From NCBI RefSeq assembly GCF_902506575.1, contig NZ_LR732544.1, positions 246,145-298,050 of the forward strand: DNA of 51,906 nucleotides, given 5' to 3'. The stretch is from Streptomyces mexicanus (GTDB taxonomy: Bacteria > Actinomycetota > Actinomycetes > Streptomycetales > Streptomycetaceae). The notes under the pieces are model-generated. The model saw nothing but the letters and a program-made list of their open reading frames with translations, made no database searches and was not told the DNA's origin. The translations under genes were made by a program, and so were the position numbers. Below are positions 26,471 to 35,253 of this stretch, piece after piece (within the stretch, counting starts at the first letter, position 1; the number at the start of each line of letters is the position of its first letter).

Positions 26471-26687
26471 GGGCCCTGCGGGAGTACCGCACCGACGTGG
26501 AAGCCCTCGACCTCACGGCCGAGCGGCTGCGCCGCCACCCGTCCGTGAACAACCTGTAGATTCCGATTGGAGATGTCGTTGTCCATGTGATTCGTCATCA
26601 ACTTGTCGTCCTAGTCGCGTCGATCCGAGGCGGGCCGTCCGCGGAACGGCCAACCCGCCGACCACGGACGACAGGAGCGCTATGCGC
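26471..26687. other. Short orphan fragment and intergenic sequence
   Basis: The plus strand 26459-26560 encodes LRALREYRTDVEALDLTAER ending in a stop. It looks like the C-terminal tail of a lost gene that I cannot name. The rest shows only the hairpin at 26629. Confidence 0.3.
26629..26659. terminator. Hairpin downstream of the 119-residue gene
   Basis: GGCGGG (26629-26634) pairs with CCCGCC (26654-26659), and CCGT (26635-26638) with ACGG (26646-26649). It lies 29 nt past the stop of the minus-strand gene at 26688. Confidence 0.5.
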
Positions 26688-27047
26688 CTATTTATCCCGG
26701 CTTGCGTAACGACGGATGCCCTCCACGCTCCCGTCCATGTAGTCCCGCCAGCGCAGGTACTTCTGCACCACCTCGTACCGGCGCTCCTCGGCCTCTTGAG
26801 CGTCCCTGGCACGTAGATGCCACATGACCAGCGCATCGGTCATGAACTGCTTACTGCGCCTCTCGGCCTCTTCCGCCACAGCTTGGGCAGCGTCCGCGAG
26901 TATCGGATCGGTCAACCGACGCGCCTCACCCCACACCTCGGCTACGCGACGCTTGACGATCCTGTTCAGCAACTCCGGATCGACTCTCTGCCGCAGCATG
27001 GCCTCATGATCTGCAGCCGCCATCCGGCGACGAGCCCAACGAAACAC
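26688..27047 (-). CDS. Hypothetical helical protein
   Basis: The product is 119 residues from GTG 27047, with GGGGGGAG about 7 nt upstream. It is rich in charged residues and predicted mostly helical (VDPELLNRIVKRRVAEVWGE, AQAVAEEAERRSKQFMTDAL, QEAEERRYEVVQKYLRWRDY). No transmembrane segment or signal peptide. No family recognised. Its base composition is slightly less GC-rich than core genes, in line with an accessory origin. Confidence 0.7.
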   Translation of the reverse strand: MFRWARRRMAAADHEAMLRQRVDPELLNRIVKRRVAEVWGEARRLTDPILADAAQAVAEEAERRSKQFMTDALVMWHLRARDAQEAEERRYEVVQKYLRWRDYMDGSVEGIRRYASRDK

Positions 27048-27263
27048 GGATCACTCCCCCCACGACAGGTGACTGCATTCTTCCCCCGCAGTCCCAGACC
27101 TCATCCAAACTGTGTCGGCTGAGCAATTCGACAGATCGACTGGACGAATCCGCTGACGCACCGTCCAGACGCGGCACGAAGCCGCAGGTCAGTCCAACGC
27201 CGGACGACAGATCAAACCGGAACCTACACAACCGCGCACGCCGGACGCGAGCAAGGGCGACGG

Positions 27264-27896
27264 TCAGTAGGAGCGGGGGCCGTCCTCGGTAGCCCGAACA
27301 GGAGTCCCGTAGCCGTGCGGCTTGTCGCCCTTGTAAACCGGCTCACAGCTGTACTTGGAGGCGACGTTCAGCGGCGCAAGGATGGCCTTGGGAATGTTGT
27401 TGCACAGCACGTACTCGGGGCTGAAGTTGCCGAACAGCACGCGTGCCACGCCGTCACGAGTGATGATCCCCGTGCTCGGTGTCGCGTCGAAGGTGACGTA
27501 ATCGCCGGAGAATGACCAGGCAGCCTTGTCGCCGACGGTGACTTTCCACTGGACCTTCAGGCCCTCGTACGTGGTCGTGCAGGTGGCCTTCGTGCCCTCC
27601 TTCGACGACAGACCCTTGGGGCACTCTCCCGTCGTCTTGCCCGGGGCGTGAGCCATCTTCAAGGTCCGCTTCTGCAACTCGTAGGCAACCTGCTCATTGA
27701 ACGGCGCCGAGTCGGCGGGCGAAGGCGAAGGCTCCAGATCGGGGCTGCTGCCCGGGTCGGTGAGTCTCTGCGTCATCGTCACCTTTGCCGGCGCCGATGC
27801 CTTGGCGTCAGCATCACTCGAATCAGACTTCCCGCCCCCGCATCCCGTCGCGAGAAGACCGGCCGCAGCCAGGGTGATAACAAGCTTCAATCGCAT
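27264..27896 (-). CDS. Secreted lipoprotein, DUF4333-like C-terminus
   Basis: The product is 210 residues from ATG 27896. The signal peptide ends in a lipobox (ITLAAAGLLATGCGG), so the cysteine would be lipidated and the protein anchored outside the membrane. After a Ser/Pro/Asp-rich spacer comes a compact domain with paired cysteines (GECPKGLSSKEGTKATCTTT), similar to DUF4333 domains of actinobacterial lipoproteins, then VLCNNIPKA and SKYSCEPVY. The role is unknown. The gene looks intact. Confidence 0.85.
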   Translation of the reverse strand: MRLKLVITLAAAGLLATGCGGGKSDSSDADAKASAPAKVTMTQRLTDPGSSPDLEPSPSPADSAPFNEQVAYELQKRTLKMAHAPGKTTGECPKGLSSKEGTKATCTTTYEGLKVQWKVTVGDKAAWSFSGDYVTFDATPSTGIITRDGVARVLFGNFSPEYVLCNNIPKAILAPLNVASKYSCEPVYKGDKPHGYGTPVRATEDGPRSY

Positions 27897-28055
27897 GTTG
27901 ATCACTCTAGAAGGTCGGGGGATCACGCCCGGTGCGCGGTCGGTTCTGTGGGACCCGCGCGTGCCGGCGGCACGCCCGGGAACAGCGACGGCTCTACCCG
28001 ATCGGGCGGCACGCCGGACGATCAGGCCCTCTCGAGGCTCGCTTAGGATCCGCGC

Positions 28056-28346
28056 GTGGCACACACCTTCGAAGAACTCGTGGAGATGCAGCGGGCCTCG
28101 GACGCGGCGCAGGCACAGGTCGAACGGCTCCGGGACCAGTACGGGCCGCCCACCCGTAAGGCGTGGAGCGAGCAGCAGACCGCAACCTACGAGACGGCCT
28201 GGCGTGCCTGGCGCGACCTCGCCCGCGACGTCCAGGCCGCCATCACCGAACACGCCCAAGCGGAAGGACAGTCGCGGACCGAGGCAGAGGCTGACGTGCA
28301 GAAGACGGCCCGGCACCCCGAGCAGCCCGAGCCTCAGGACGGGTGA
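28056..28346 (+). CDS. Small helical conserved hypothetical protein
   Basis: The product is 96 residues from GTG 28056. The N-terminus is a long amphipathic helix (FEELVEMQRASDAAQAQVER), then AWRAWRDLARDVQAAITEHA and an acidic polar tail. No known domain. A degenerate copy of its 3' half is at 19652-19780. The 3' end overlaps the minus-strand 56-residue ORF by 13 bp. Confidence 0.7.
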   Translation: MAHTFEELVEMQRASDAAQAQVERLRDQYGPPTRKAWSEQQTATYETAWRAWRDLARDVQAAITEHAQAEGQSRTEAEADVQKTARHPEQPEPQDG

Positions 28347-28504
28347 TCAAAGCCGCGCCGCGTTGACAGCCGGTACACGGGAACGTGCCCTGGATCCCAC
28401 GCGCGGGCCGACGGCGGCAGCAGATGGGCCGGGATCTCGTTGCGGTGCCGGTGCATGATCTGCCGCAGCGCGCGGCCGCGGACCGGGTACGGGCGATGGG
28501 CCAT
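28334..28504 (-). CDS. Small basic conserved ORF, 56 residues
   Basis: ATG 28504 to TGA 28334. The product starts MAHRPYPVRGRALRQIMHRH and ends PVYRLSTRRGFDHPS. The same C-terminal sequence is encoded by the repeat at 19775-19850, with amino-acid changes fewer than the base changes, which suggests it was once translated. It overlaps the end of the convergent 96-residue gene. The function is unknown. Confidence 0.5.
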   Translation of the reverse strand: MAHRPYPVRGRALRQIMHRHRNEIPAHLLPPSARAWDPGHVPVYRLSTRRGFDHPS

Positions 28505-28525
28505 GATCCCCAGCTCGGCAGACGG

Positions 28526-28722
28526 CTACGACTCCTTGGGCCAGGTCGTCAACGTCTCGCCGGTGTCCTCGTCGACCAGGGTGATGCAGACGCCGTGGAG
28601 GTTGCCGTACTCGCCGATCCAGCCGGAGAACTCCGCCACGCGATTGTCTCGCCGGCCCACCGGCCCTGCATCACCGCACGGCCGCCTGTGGTCAGGGTGA
28701 GGTGGTAGCGCTCGACGGGCAT
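28526..28722 (-). pseudogene. Small Streptomyces conserved gene with one frameshift
   Basis: From ATG 28722 the product starts MPVERYHLTLTTGGRAVMQG. After about 27 codons one base is missing (in CGG-AG-TTC). The expected sequence FSGWIGEYGNLHGVCITLVD then follows in the next frame to TAG 28526-28528. The full product would be 65 residues. Parts of the same gene occur at 30165 and 40536. The biochemical role is unknown. Confidence 0.7.
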
Positions 28723-28879
28723 GCCCTCAGGATGGCAGGCGCCTCTCTCGCCTCTTCAGACGGCGCTTGCTCGGTGGCCGGCGGAGCGTTTCCTGGTCAG
28801 GGTTCGCACGGCCTGTCCGTTTGAGAGCTGCCGCGCGGCCGTGTCGGGCACGGCAGGGCCCTGCGGATGGAGTTCCCGG

Positions 28880-29683
28880 TCAGCTCGCGCCGCGTCGGGC
28901 CGCCGCGCGGATCGCCGCCTCGGCCTCCGCCAGACCGTCGATCAGGGACGGTTCGTCGAGTCCCGGTACGCACACCACCCGGTCGCCGTCCAGCGCCTCG
29001 AGTGAGGCGTCCACGACTTGGCCCACCGGCATGCCGCCTTCGGCGTGCACGGCCTGGTCACCTGCCGGCACCGGCTCCTGCCCGCGGGAACGATGGAACT
29101 CGGTGGCGGTCAGCCCCGGGCACAGCACCTGGATCCTCAGCGGTGTGGCGGCCAGCTCGGCCGCGAGAGTGCGGGTGAAAGTGACGACGTAGCCCTTGGT
29201 TCCGCCGTACACCGCGCGCTCGGGCAGCGGGTGCGGCGGCAGCGAGCCCGCGAAGGCCAGCTGCGAGGCGACGTTGACCACGGTGCCGTCACCGCGCGCC
29301 AGCATGCCCGGGACCGCGGCCCGGGTGAGAGCGGTGACGGCCAGGACGTTGATGTGCAGGACCTTCGCCAGCAAGTCCGGTTCGAGCTCGGCGAACGGGC
29401 CGTACCCGTTGATACCGGCGTTGTTGAGGAGGAACCCGATGTCGTCGCCCGCCGCCCGGCTCATCACCCGGGCCAGGTCGTCGGGCACCGACAGGTCGGC
29501 CACCAGGGTCTCCGCCGTGGTGCCCGTCTCCTCGCGCAACCGCCGGGCGAGGTCGTCCAGCCGCTGGGCCCTGCGGGCCACGAGGACCGTGTCCCATCCC
29601 TGGGCGGCGAGGCGCTCCGCGTAGGCCGCGCCGATGCCGGAGGATGCGCCCGTCACCAGGGCCGTACCGCGTCGTGTGCTCAC
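28880..29683 (-). CDS. Short-chain dehydrogenase/reductase
   Basis: The product is 267 residues from GTG 29683. Classical SDR features: TGASSGIG (11-18) for NAD(P), NNAG (87-90), and catalytic S140, Y159 and K163 (YGGTK). RRAQRLDDLA after beta-2 predicts NADP preference. It oxidises or reduces a hydroxyl/keto group on an unknown substrate. It is intact and divergent from the broken RibD-type gene at 29867. Confidence 0.92.
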   Translation of the reverse strand: MSTRRGTALVTGASSGIGAAYAERLAAQGWDTVLVARRAQRLDDLARRLREETGTTAETLVADLSVPDDLARVMSRAAGDDIGFLLNNAGINGYGPFAELEPDLLAKVLHINVLAVTALTRAAVPGMLARGDGTVVNVASQLAFAGSLPPHPLPERAVYGGTKGYVVTFTRTLAAELAATPLRIQVLCPGLTATEFHRSRGQEPVPAGDQAVHAEGGMPVGQVVDASLEALDGDRVVCVPGLDEPSLIDGLAEAEAAIRAAARRGAS

Positions 29684-29866
29684 CTGTGTGCCGCCTTTCA
29701 GCCCGTCTGACCTGCAGTGTGCGCGTGCAAACACCGTTGTACCAGCCAACCACCGCGTCCCGGACGCCAGGGCCGCGCCGCTCGACGAGGTTCGCCCCAC
29801 GGGCCGGTCTGTAACGGAGACACGACCACCAGCGATCCCCGAACGCCCGCATCTGAGGAGAGCGTC

Positions 29867-30165
29867 ATGACCACCGCCTACACGTTCGACGTCTTCTCCA
29901 GCCTCGACGGCTTCGGCGCGGCCGGCGGCGACTGGACCGGCTACCGGGGGCAAGCAGGGCCCCGAGCTGCTCGAACACCGCCTCGCCCACTACGGCGAGA
30001 AGCAGCGGATGATATTCGGGGCCACCACGTACCGGGCGTTCGCGCAGATACCGGCGTCGAGCACCGAGGAGTCCGAGGTGCGCGACCCGTGGGTCACACG
30101 GACGCGGAGCCTGCCCGCCACAGTGGTGTCGACGACCCTGGAGGAGCCGCTGGACTGGCCGGACG
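29867..30165 (+). pseudogene. RibD-C/dihydrofolate-reductase-fold protein, 5' fragment
   Basis: ATG 29867 follows GAGGAG. The sequence starts TTAYTFDVFSSLDGFGAAGG, typical of the dihydrofolate reductase-like family in actinomycetes. A one-base shift near 29,950 is followed by QGPELLEHRLAHYGEKQRMI and FGATTYRAFAQ in another frame, then LPATVVSTTLEEPLDWPDA. There it stops and is joined to the minus-strand repeat. About half of the gene is lost. Confidence 0.8.
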
Positions 30166-30295
30166 CGGGGAGGTTGCCGTACTCGCCGATCCAGCCGGAG
30201 AACTTCCGCCGTGCGGTCGCCTCGCTGGCCCACCAGCCCTGCATCACCGCACGGCCGCCGGCGGTCAGGGTGAGGTGGTAGCGCTCGACGGGCAT
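30161..30295 (-). repeat. Repeat copy 2 (5' part of the MPVERYHL-type gene)
   Basis: ATG 30295 opens MPVERYHLTLTAGGRAVMQG, then ARRKFSGWIGEYGNL in one intact frame. The match to copies 1 and 3 ends at about 30,161, at the junction with the RibD-type fragment. Confidence 0.8.
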
Positions 30296-30390
30296 GTGAC
30301 CTGTCGCGGCGAAGGTTGAGCATTCTCACCGAAGTTTGAACGGTCGATGTGACGGCCCTGCACTCCGGGTCCGTCTGAAGCGCGTTTGGG

Positions 30391-31270
30391 TCAGCTGTCC
30401 AGCTGAAGCCGCTCACGTTCGTGTGTCTCACCCAATCGACGTTTGTCGGCGAGTGGATGAATGGGTCTCGCAGGAGGCGGGAGGCTGCCCTGGTCCTGAC
30501 CGTGCATCAAGGTCAAATCAGTGCCCCAGCCGTCAAGAACGTCACCGTGCCCAGCAGCGCGGGCTGCCTGATCGATCCGCGCGAACAGGCTTCGCTGTGA
30601 GGCGGGACTGCCTGTAGCAAGAATGCGGTGGAGCTCAGGGAGGAGCTGGTCGACGCCCCATCCAGGCTGGCTCAGCGGGTGCTGCTCAAGTTCCCACCGA
30701 AGGTACTTGTTGCTGGTGCAGAGCGAACAGCACCTCAAGAACGTAGGGGATGCTCTCAGCGGCATCCAGATGGGCCTCGGCGTCTCTTCCGTCCCGGCTG
30801 CTCTTCAACGAGCGATAGACGGAGTTGATGTAGGCGTCCAGGAAGGTGTCGACGTGGCTGTGGGCCTCTTCAGGGGCGAGGGTTCGCTTGCTGTCGAGGA
30901 TGTCGGCGATCTTGCCGTCGAGGCGGTCCAGGACCACGCGAGCGTGAACGTAGGCGTATCGCATCCAGCTGAGTGGATGGCCCGGCAACCCGCAGAAGCG
31001 GAAGTCCGCAAGCGGCATGACAGCCAGGTCCAGGTGTGAAGATCGGAAGCCTTCCAGCTCCTTCAGCAGGTCCGTGCCGTCGTCTCCGACGATGACATGG
31101 ACGTCGTAGTCGGAGTGAATCGTGGGCATGCCTTCGTGGACCTGGGAGCCGCTGAGAATGAGCCCGACCACCCGGGGATCGACGCGCGCCTGGGTCAAGA
31201 ACGCTTCCAGAGTTTCTTCAGGGGTTGAGCCGGCGACGAGGCGGTAGGCACGGGTGATGCCGTGGGTCAT
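30391..31270 (-). pseudogene. Nucleotidyltransferase-domain protein with one frameshift
   Basis: ATG 31270 follows GGAGAGATC. The N-terminal part has a Pol-beta-type nucleotidyltransferase signature: LILSGSQVHEGMPTIHSDYD, then VHVIVGDD, i.e. GSxxx with DxD/H. LPGHPLSWMRYAYVHARVVL and LDAYINSVYRSLKSS follow. Near 30,715 the frame ends early. NKYLRWELEQHPLSQPGWGV continues in another frame to 30391, giving about 293 residues if repaired. Such proteins resemble aminoglycoside-type or MNT-like nucleotidyltransferases. The target is unknown. The gene begins just after a TnsA-like relic on the same strand. Confidence 0.75.
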
Positions 31271-31289
31271 GACGATCTCTCCATGCGTA

Positions 31290-31495
31290 GAGGCGATCCC
31301 CACCACGTCCGGGGCGAAGTCCAGCAGCATTAGCCGGTCGCGCTCCAGCCACGACTCGTAACCACATGGTGGCTGGTCGTCACCGCGTAGTACCAGCCGG
31401 GGAAACTGCGGTCCCCCTTGCTCCAGCCGAACCCGCGTACCGGCGGCACGTCCTCGAACCGAACGCTCCACCCGGCGCCCAACGCGGTCCGACGC
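31290..31495 (-). pseudogene. TnsA-like endonuclease relic
   Basis: Minus-strand pieces in two frames read VRFEDVPPVRGFGWSKGDRS, FPGWYYAVTTSHHV, then YESWLERDRLMLLDFAPDVV and GIAS. This matches the N-terminal part of the TnsA-like transposase endonuclease subunits common in Streptomyces. It is cut off where the nucleotidyltransferase upstream region begins. No TnsB or TnsC is present. Confidence 0.6.
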
Positions 31496-32306
31496 GCTTA
31501 CGTTGGCCGAGTGCCCGGCGAGACATGCGCGGGGCTCAGCCCATGGCGGTGTCCGGATCGCGCAGAGGAGCTCTCCGCCGGACTGACGGGGAGCTGAAGG
31601 GGTGGCGGACCCGCGTGTCGCGCGTGCCGGACAACGACGAGTCCGAGGGCGCCGATCTGGTCTTCCACGCCGTCCTGGTAGCGCTGGTGACGCTATCCGA
31701 CATGGCCGTGGAAGATCATTCGGGTGAGCGCGTACCAGCCCTGGGGCTAGCCTGTGCACCTTGATCGCCGCCGGTAGCCGGGCCCGTCAGCCAGTCTCAG
31801 GATCTTGAAGATCTCGCTGAGCCATGGTGGAGGATCGCGTCACCCACCGAGGTCGGGTGACCGTGGCGCGGAAGTATCCGCCTCAGGTTGCAGGCGCGGA
31901 CGGCTCCGGTATGGATAGAGCCGCTGATCCGGGATGTCCTCCTGCTGTCGCCTCGATGCGTGCGAGGTTGCTCTGCCTGCGGGACGTGTGAGGCCGTGGT
32001 CTTCAGCGTAATTGCACCGCCACATCTAGTGGTCTGGCAGCTTCGCCTGCTGCGTCGCGTACGTGAAGCCGGCGAGGTGTGAGCACGCCGAAGCCGATGT
32101 CGCTGTAGAAGGCTGTGCCGGCGACGCGCGCCCAGCTCAGGGCCCTTCCCTTTTCCGACCGGAGGAGCGTTCCACTGGCTGGAACACCCGTTGAGCCGTT
32201 CGGCGGTACGGGTTTGTCTGGAGAAGGTCGCTCTTCGCGGGCTCGTCACCAGCGCGGTCGCGAGCTCCACCGACGAAGGGGCGACTGCAGTTACTGGAGG
32301 CACCCC
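31496..32306. other. No convincing gene (811 bp)
   Basis: Open frames on both strands are arginine/serine-rich without family resemblance. A fragment near 32,050-32,150 on the minus strand (VAGTAFYSDIGFGVLT) might be a relic. The last bases hold GGAGG (32296-32300), the ribosome-binding site for ATG 32307. Confidence 0.5.
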
Positions 32307-32681
32307 ATGTCATACCTCTTCGTGCTCGACCTGTGGCCGACGGTGCGCCCCGACTCCGAAAGGTTCATCCGCACGGCCATGCGCTGGCACTTCGGCTCGG
32401 ACACCGGGTCGGCGTACTGGCTGAAGCGAGCCGCCGACCATCCCTTTGACCCGCTGACCGACGTGAAGGAGGTCGAGGATCTCAGGCTGTTCCCGGACCG
32501 CGTCGACGAACTGCGCCAGGTGATCGACCAGTACCACATCGACTCAAGAGTGCTGCCCCAGGGCCCCGGCCACTCCAAGATCCTGATCACCGTCAGCGTG
32601 GGCTGGCACGCCTATCCGGACACGGTCGTCAGCTCGCCGGTTAACCAGAGGATGACTCTCGTCCGGAAGGTGGGCAAGTGA
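32307..32681 (+). CDS. Small protein resembling the N-terminus of an adenylate-forming enzyme
   Basis: The product is 124 residues from ATG 32307 with GGAGG 6 nt upstream. The middle (FIRTAMRWHFGSDTGSAYWL, DPLTDVKEVEDLRLFPDRVD) looks like the N-terminal segment of PaaK-like or phenazine-type AMP-ligases. The adenylation core is absent, and the C-terminus (LITVSVGWHAYPDTVV) is different. It is either a stand-alone domain or a truncated relic under new control. It overlaps the next start by 4 nt. The function is not known. Confidence 0.6.
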   Translation: MSYLFVLDLWPTVRPDSERFIRTAMRWHFGSDTGSAYWLKRAADHPFDPLTDVKEVEDLRLFPDRVDELRQVIDQYHIDSRVLPQGPGHSKILITVSVGWHAYPDTVVSSPVNQRMTLVRKVGK

Positions 32682-33106
32682 GCAACGAGGCTGTGTGGGT
32701 CAGGGGCGTGACGGGCATTCAGCTGCACCACGTCACCAATCTTCAAGATGCGCGGCGATTCCTGGGCAATGCCATCATGGCGCTGAACGCGGCGCATGTG
32801 AGAACCGGCGACGCCAGGTTCTCCGGCTTCGCCGAGCAGCTCAAGGGCATGCTCGCCCAGGCGGGCACCCTGGAAGGCGAGGCCCGGGCAGGCATGCAGC
32901 AGCTGCACGCTATGGACCCCGAGCGCTTCACGCGCTGCCGGGAGGGCGAGGAGCCGTGGCCGGACGAGCTCCAGGCGGGTTTCGTCCCCCGCCATACCTG
33001 CCGCGACGAGTGCCTCTACCACGACCACGAGGTGCTGGACGGAATCCTGCAGTGCACCTGCGGCCGTCCCCCGTGCCGCGCCTGCGCGATCGCCGGCACT
33101 CCCTGA
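32678..33106 (+). CDS. Hypothetical protein with cysteine-rich C-terminus
   Basis: The product is 142 residues. GTG 32678 overlaps the previous TGA (GTGA), so translation is probably coupled. The N-terminal two thirds are helical (DARRFLGNAIMALNAAHVRT). The C-terminus has CRDECLYHDHE and LQCTCGRPPCRACA, seven cysteines and three histidines that could bind zinc. No family recognised. The pair 32307-33106 looks like an intact two-gene unit inside the decayed zone. Confidence 0.68.
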   Translation: MSNEAVWVRGVTGIQLHHVTNLQDARRFLGNAIMALNAAHVRTGDARFSGFAEQLKGMLAQAGTLEGEARAGMQQLHAMDPERFTRCREGEEPWPDELQAGFVPRHTCRDECLYHDHEVLDGILQCTCGRPPCRACAIAGTP

Positions 33107-33493
33107 GCTTGCGTCCATGGGACCTGTCACATCCACGAAGCGGCGCAGCAACCGGGGTGGTCGACCAGGTGGGACGGCATGTACCAACACCACCGGCGTC
33201 CTGGTGGAGGGTGGCCCAGCCCCACTGGCGCGGGCCCTGGCCAGGCGACTGTCGATCATCCCAATCTGCCCCCGCAGGACGACAAGGCGGTGCTCCCGGT
33301 GCAGCCGGTCGAGGTGACCGCATGGGGCCAGCGTTTCCGGGGTCATAGCAGGGGCCGTGCAGCTGCCGGATGCGGCCGCGATGGAAAAGCGGGCTGGTCG
33401 TATGGGACGCCGCAGGCCGCCTCGTGTTCGAGCGATTGCAGAACCGGCTTGCCCGGCTCGGTGCCGGGGCGATCCGAGCGGCGCAGGCGTGGC
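33107..33493. other. No recognisable gene (387 bp)
   Basis: Frames are open on both strands but show no family resemblance. The sequence immediately before 33494 should encode the N-terminal half of the aminotransferase and does not. Confidence 0.5.
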
Positions 33494-34280
33494 ATGACAC
33501 AAGAACAGTACGTGGGCCATCTCATCGCCCGTCTGGAACAGCTCGTCGCAGCCGAGGGCGCCGACACGATCGCCGCGTTCATCGCGGAACCGATCCTCGG
33601 CGCGGGCGGAATTATCATCCCCCCGCCCGGTTACTACGCCCGTGTACAGGAGGTTCTCGCCCGGTATGACATTCTCTTCATCGCCGACGAGGTCGTGACC
33701 GCCTTCGGCCACACAGGGTCCATGTTCGCCACCGCCGAATTCGGGCTCAGCCCCTGACCTGGTCACTCTGGCGAAGGGGCTCTCTTCCGCTTATGCACCG
33801 ATCTCCGCAGTCATGGTGGGGCAGCGGGTCATGGACACCATCGCCGAGGGCTCCAAGAGCATCGGCGCCTTCGGTCACGGCTTCACCTACTCCGGGCATC
33901 CGGTGGCCGCGGCCGTCGCGCGCGAGGCCCTCGCCGTCCTCGTCGACGAAGACATTCCCCGTCACGTACGGGACACAGCACCCCGGCTCATGGAATGTCT
34001 CGACGTCTTTCGCGGTGCGGAGGCCGTCCGTGACGTCAGGGGCTACGGATTCGCTGCGGTTACTTTCACTGCGGGCGTCGGAGGCAGGAAGGAAGGCGAT
34101 ATGAGTGCGGCCGTCATGGCCAAGGCGGTCGACAACGGTCTCCTGCTCCGGGCCATCGGCGACACCGTCGCCTTCGCACCGCCGCTGGTCACCACCGCCG
34201 AGGAGATCACGGTGATGGCGGACCTGTTCGAGAAGTCGTATCGCTCGGTTCTGGCCGAGCCTCGTGGCGTGTCCCGGTAG
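33494..34280 (+). pseudogene. Class III aminotransferase, C-terminal relic with frameshift
   Basis: Readable from [58 protein letters not shown], then after one extra base at about 33,756 DLVTLAKGLSSAYAPISAVM with the PLP lysine in AKG. FGHGFTYSGHPVAAAVAREA and DVRGYGFAAVTFTAGVGG follow. About 200 N-terminal residues are absent. It is a relic of an omega-type aminotransferase, next to the IclR and GMC genes, with which it may once have formed a pathway. Confidence 0.85.
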
Positions 34281-34377
34281 CGCCGACGGCGAACGAAACA
34301 ATGGGAGGGGTATGGCACCAGGCACCGGCCGATGGGCTGTATCCGTCCAGCGCCGTGCGCGCGAACGTCGTCTGCCG

Positions 34378-35052
34378 TCAACACCCGAGGCGACGCATGT
34401 CGGAGAGGATCCTGGACGCGACCCTCTCCAGAGGACGCTTGAGGGACTCGACCTCCAGGTTGTCCGGCCGAACCAATGTGACGACGCCGGTGCCACCGGA
34501 CGGGAGGCAGACGGGCGCAGCGATGCAGTTGCACCCCGGGTGCACCTCCTGATATTCGGCGGCCAGTTGTCCGAAGCGGAGTGCGCGCCAGATTGCCGAG
34601 GCCGGGTGGACGGCGGCCAGCCGTTGTTCCGCCGGGGGCATCACACGGCGGAAGTGCGGTCCAAACCAGCACCACAAGGTCTCCAAGGTGTCCCCGGACT
34701 GCCGGTGCAGGAACAGGGTCGCGCCGGTGGCCTGTGACAGAGCTTGCAGCCGCGGACGCGCAACCAGCGCCACAGGCGAGGGCTGGTGCGCCGGCCGTGC
34801 CAGATCACCGAAGCCCGGCGCAAGTGCCCACTTGTGATCACGGCGCGTCACGATACCTTCCCGGGCCATCTGCTCCAGAAGCCTGTGCGCGGTGGTCTTC
34901 GGTATACCCACCACCGACGCCAGATCCGTCACGCCGACCGGCCGATGCACCTGGCTCAGGACACGTACGAGCGCGAACGTGTTGTGCACCACTCCAGCGG
35001 GGGTTGCTTCCTCGCTTGTCACCGCGGGGGCAGCGGTGGAGTCGTCGGTCAT
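34378..35052 (-). CDS. IclR-family transcriptional regulator
   Basis: The product is 224 residues, ATG 35052. The winged helix is NTFALVRVLSQVHRPVGVTD, then LASVVGIPKTTAHRLLEQMA. An effector-binding domain follows (ALSQATGATLFLHRQSGDTL, PGCNCIAAPVCLPSGGTGVV). It is somewhat shorter than the usual 250 residues. It lies downstream of the GMC oxidoreductase on the same strand and probably controls that gene. Confidence 0.9.
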   Translation of the reverse strand: MTDDSTAAPAVTSEEATPAGVVHNTFALVRVLSQVHRPVGVTDLASVVGIPKTTAHRLLEQMAREGIVTRRDHKWALAPGFGDLARPAHQPSPVALVARPRLQALSQATGATLFLHRQSGDTLETLWCWFGPHFRRVMPPAEQRLAAVHPASAIWRALRFGQLAAEYQEVHPGCNCIAAPVCLPSGGTGVVTLVRPDNLEVESLKRPLERVASRILSDMRRLGC

Positions 35053-35253
35053 TTATTCGCTCTTCCGACGGTTCTTGACTCTTCCGACGTCGGCCTGTCA
35101 CAGGAGGCGGGTGCGGCAAAAGCACACCACCACAGTTATCCTCGGCGCCGACGCCGAAAACTTGATACACGTGAGAGGTTAGTGGAAGGTGCCCCGGCGG
35201 GCGAGGGGAGGATCTTTGCATTGTTTAGACAATGTCGAATCAATGCGGGATCA

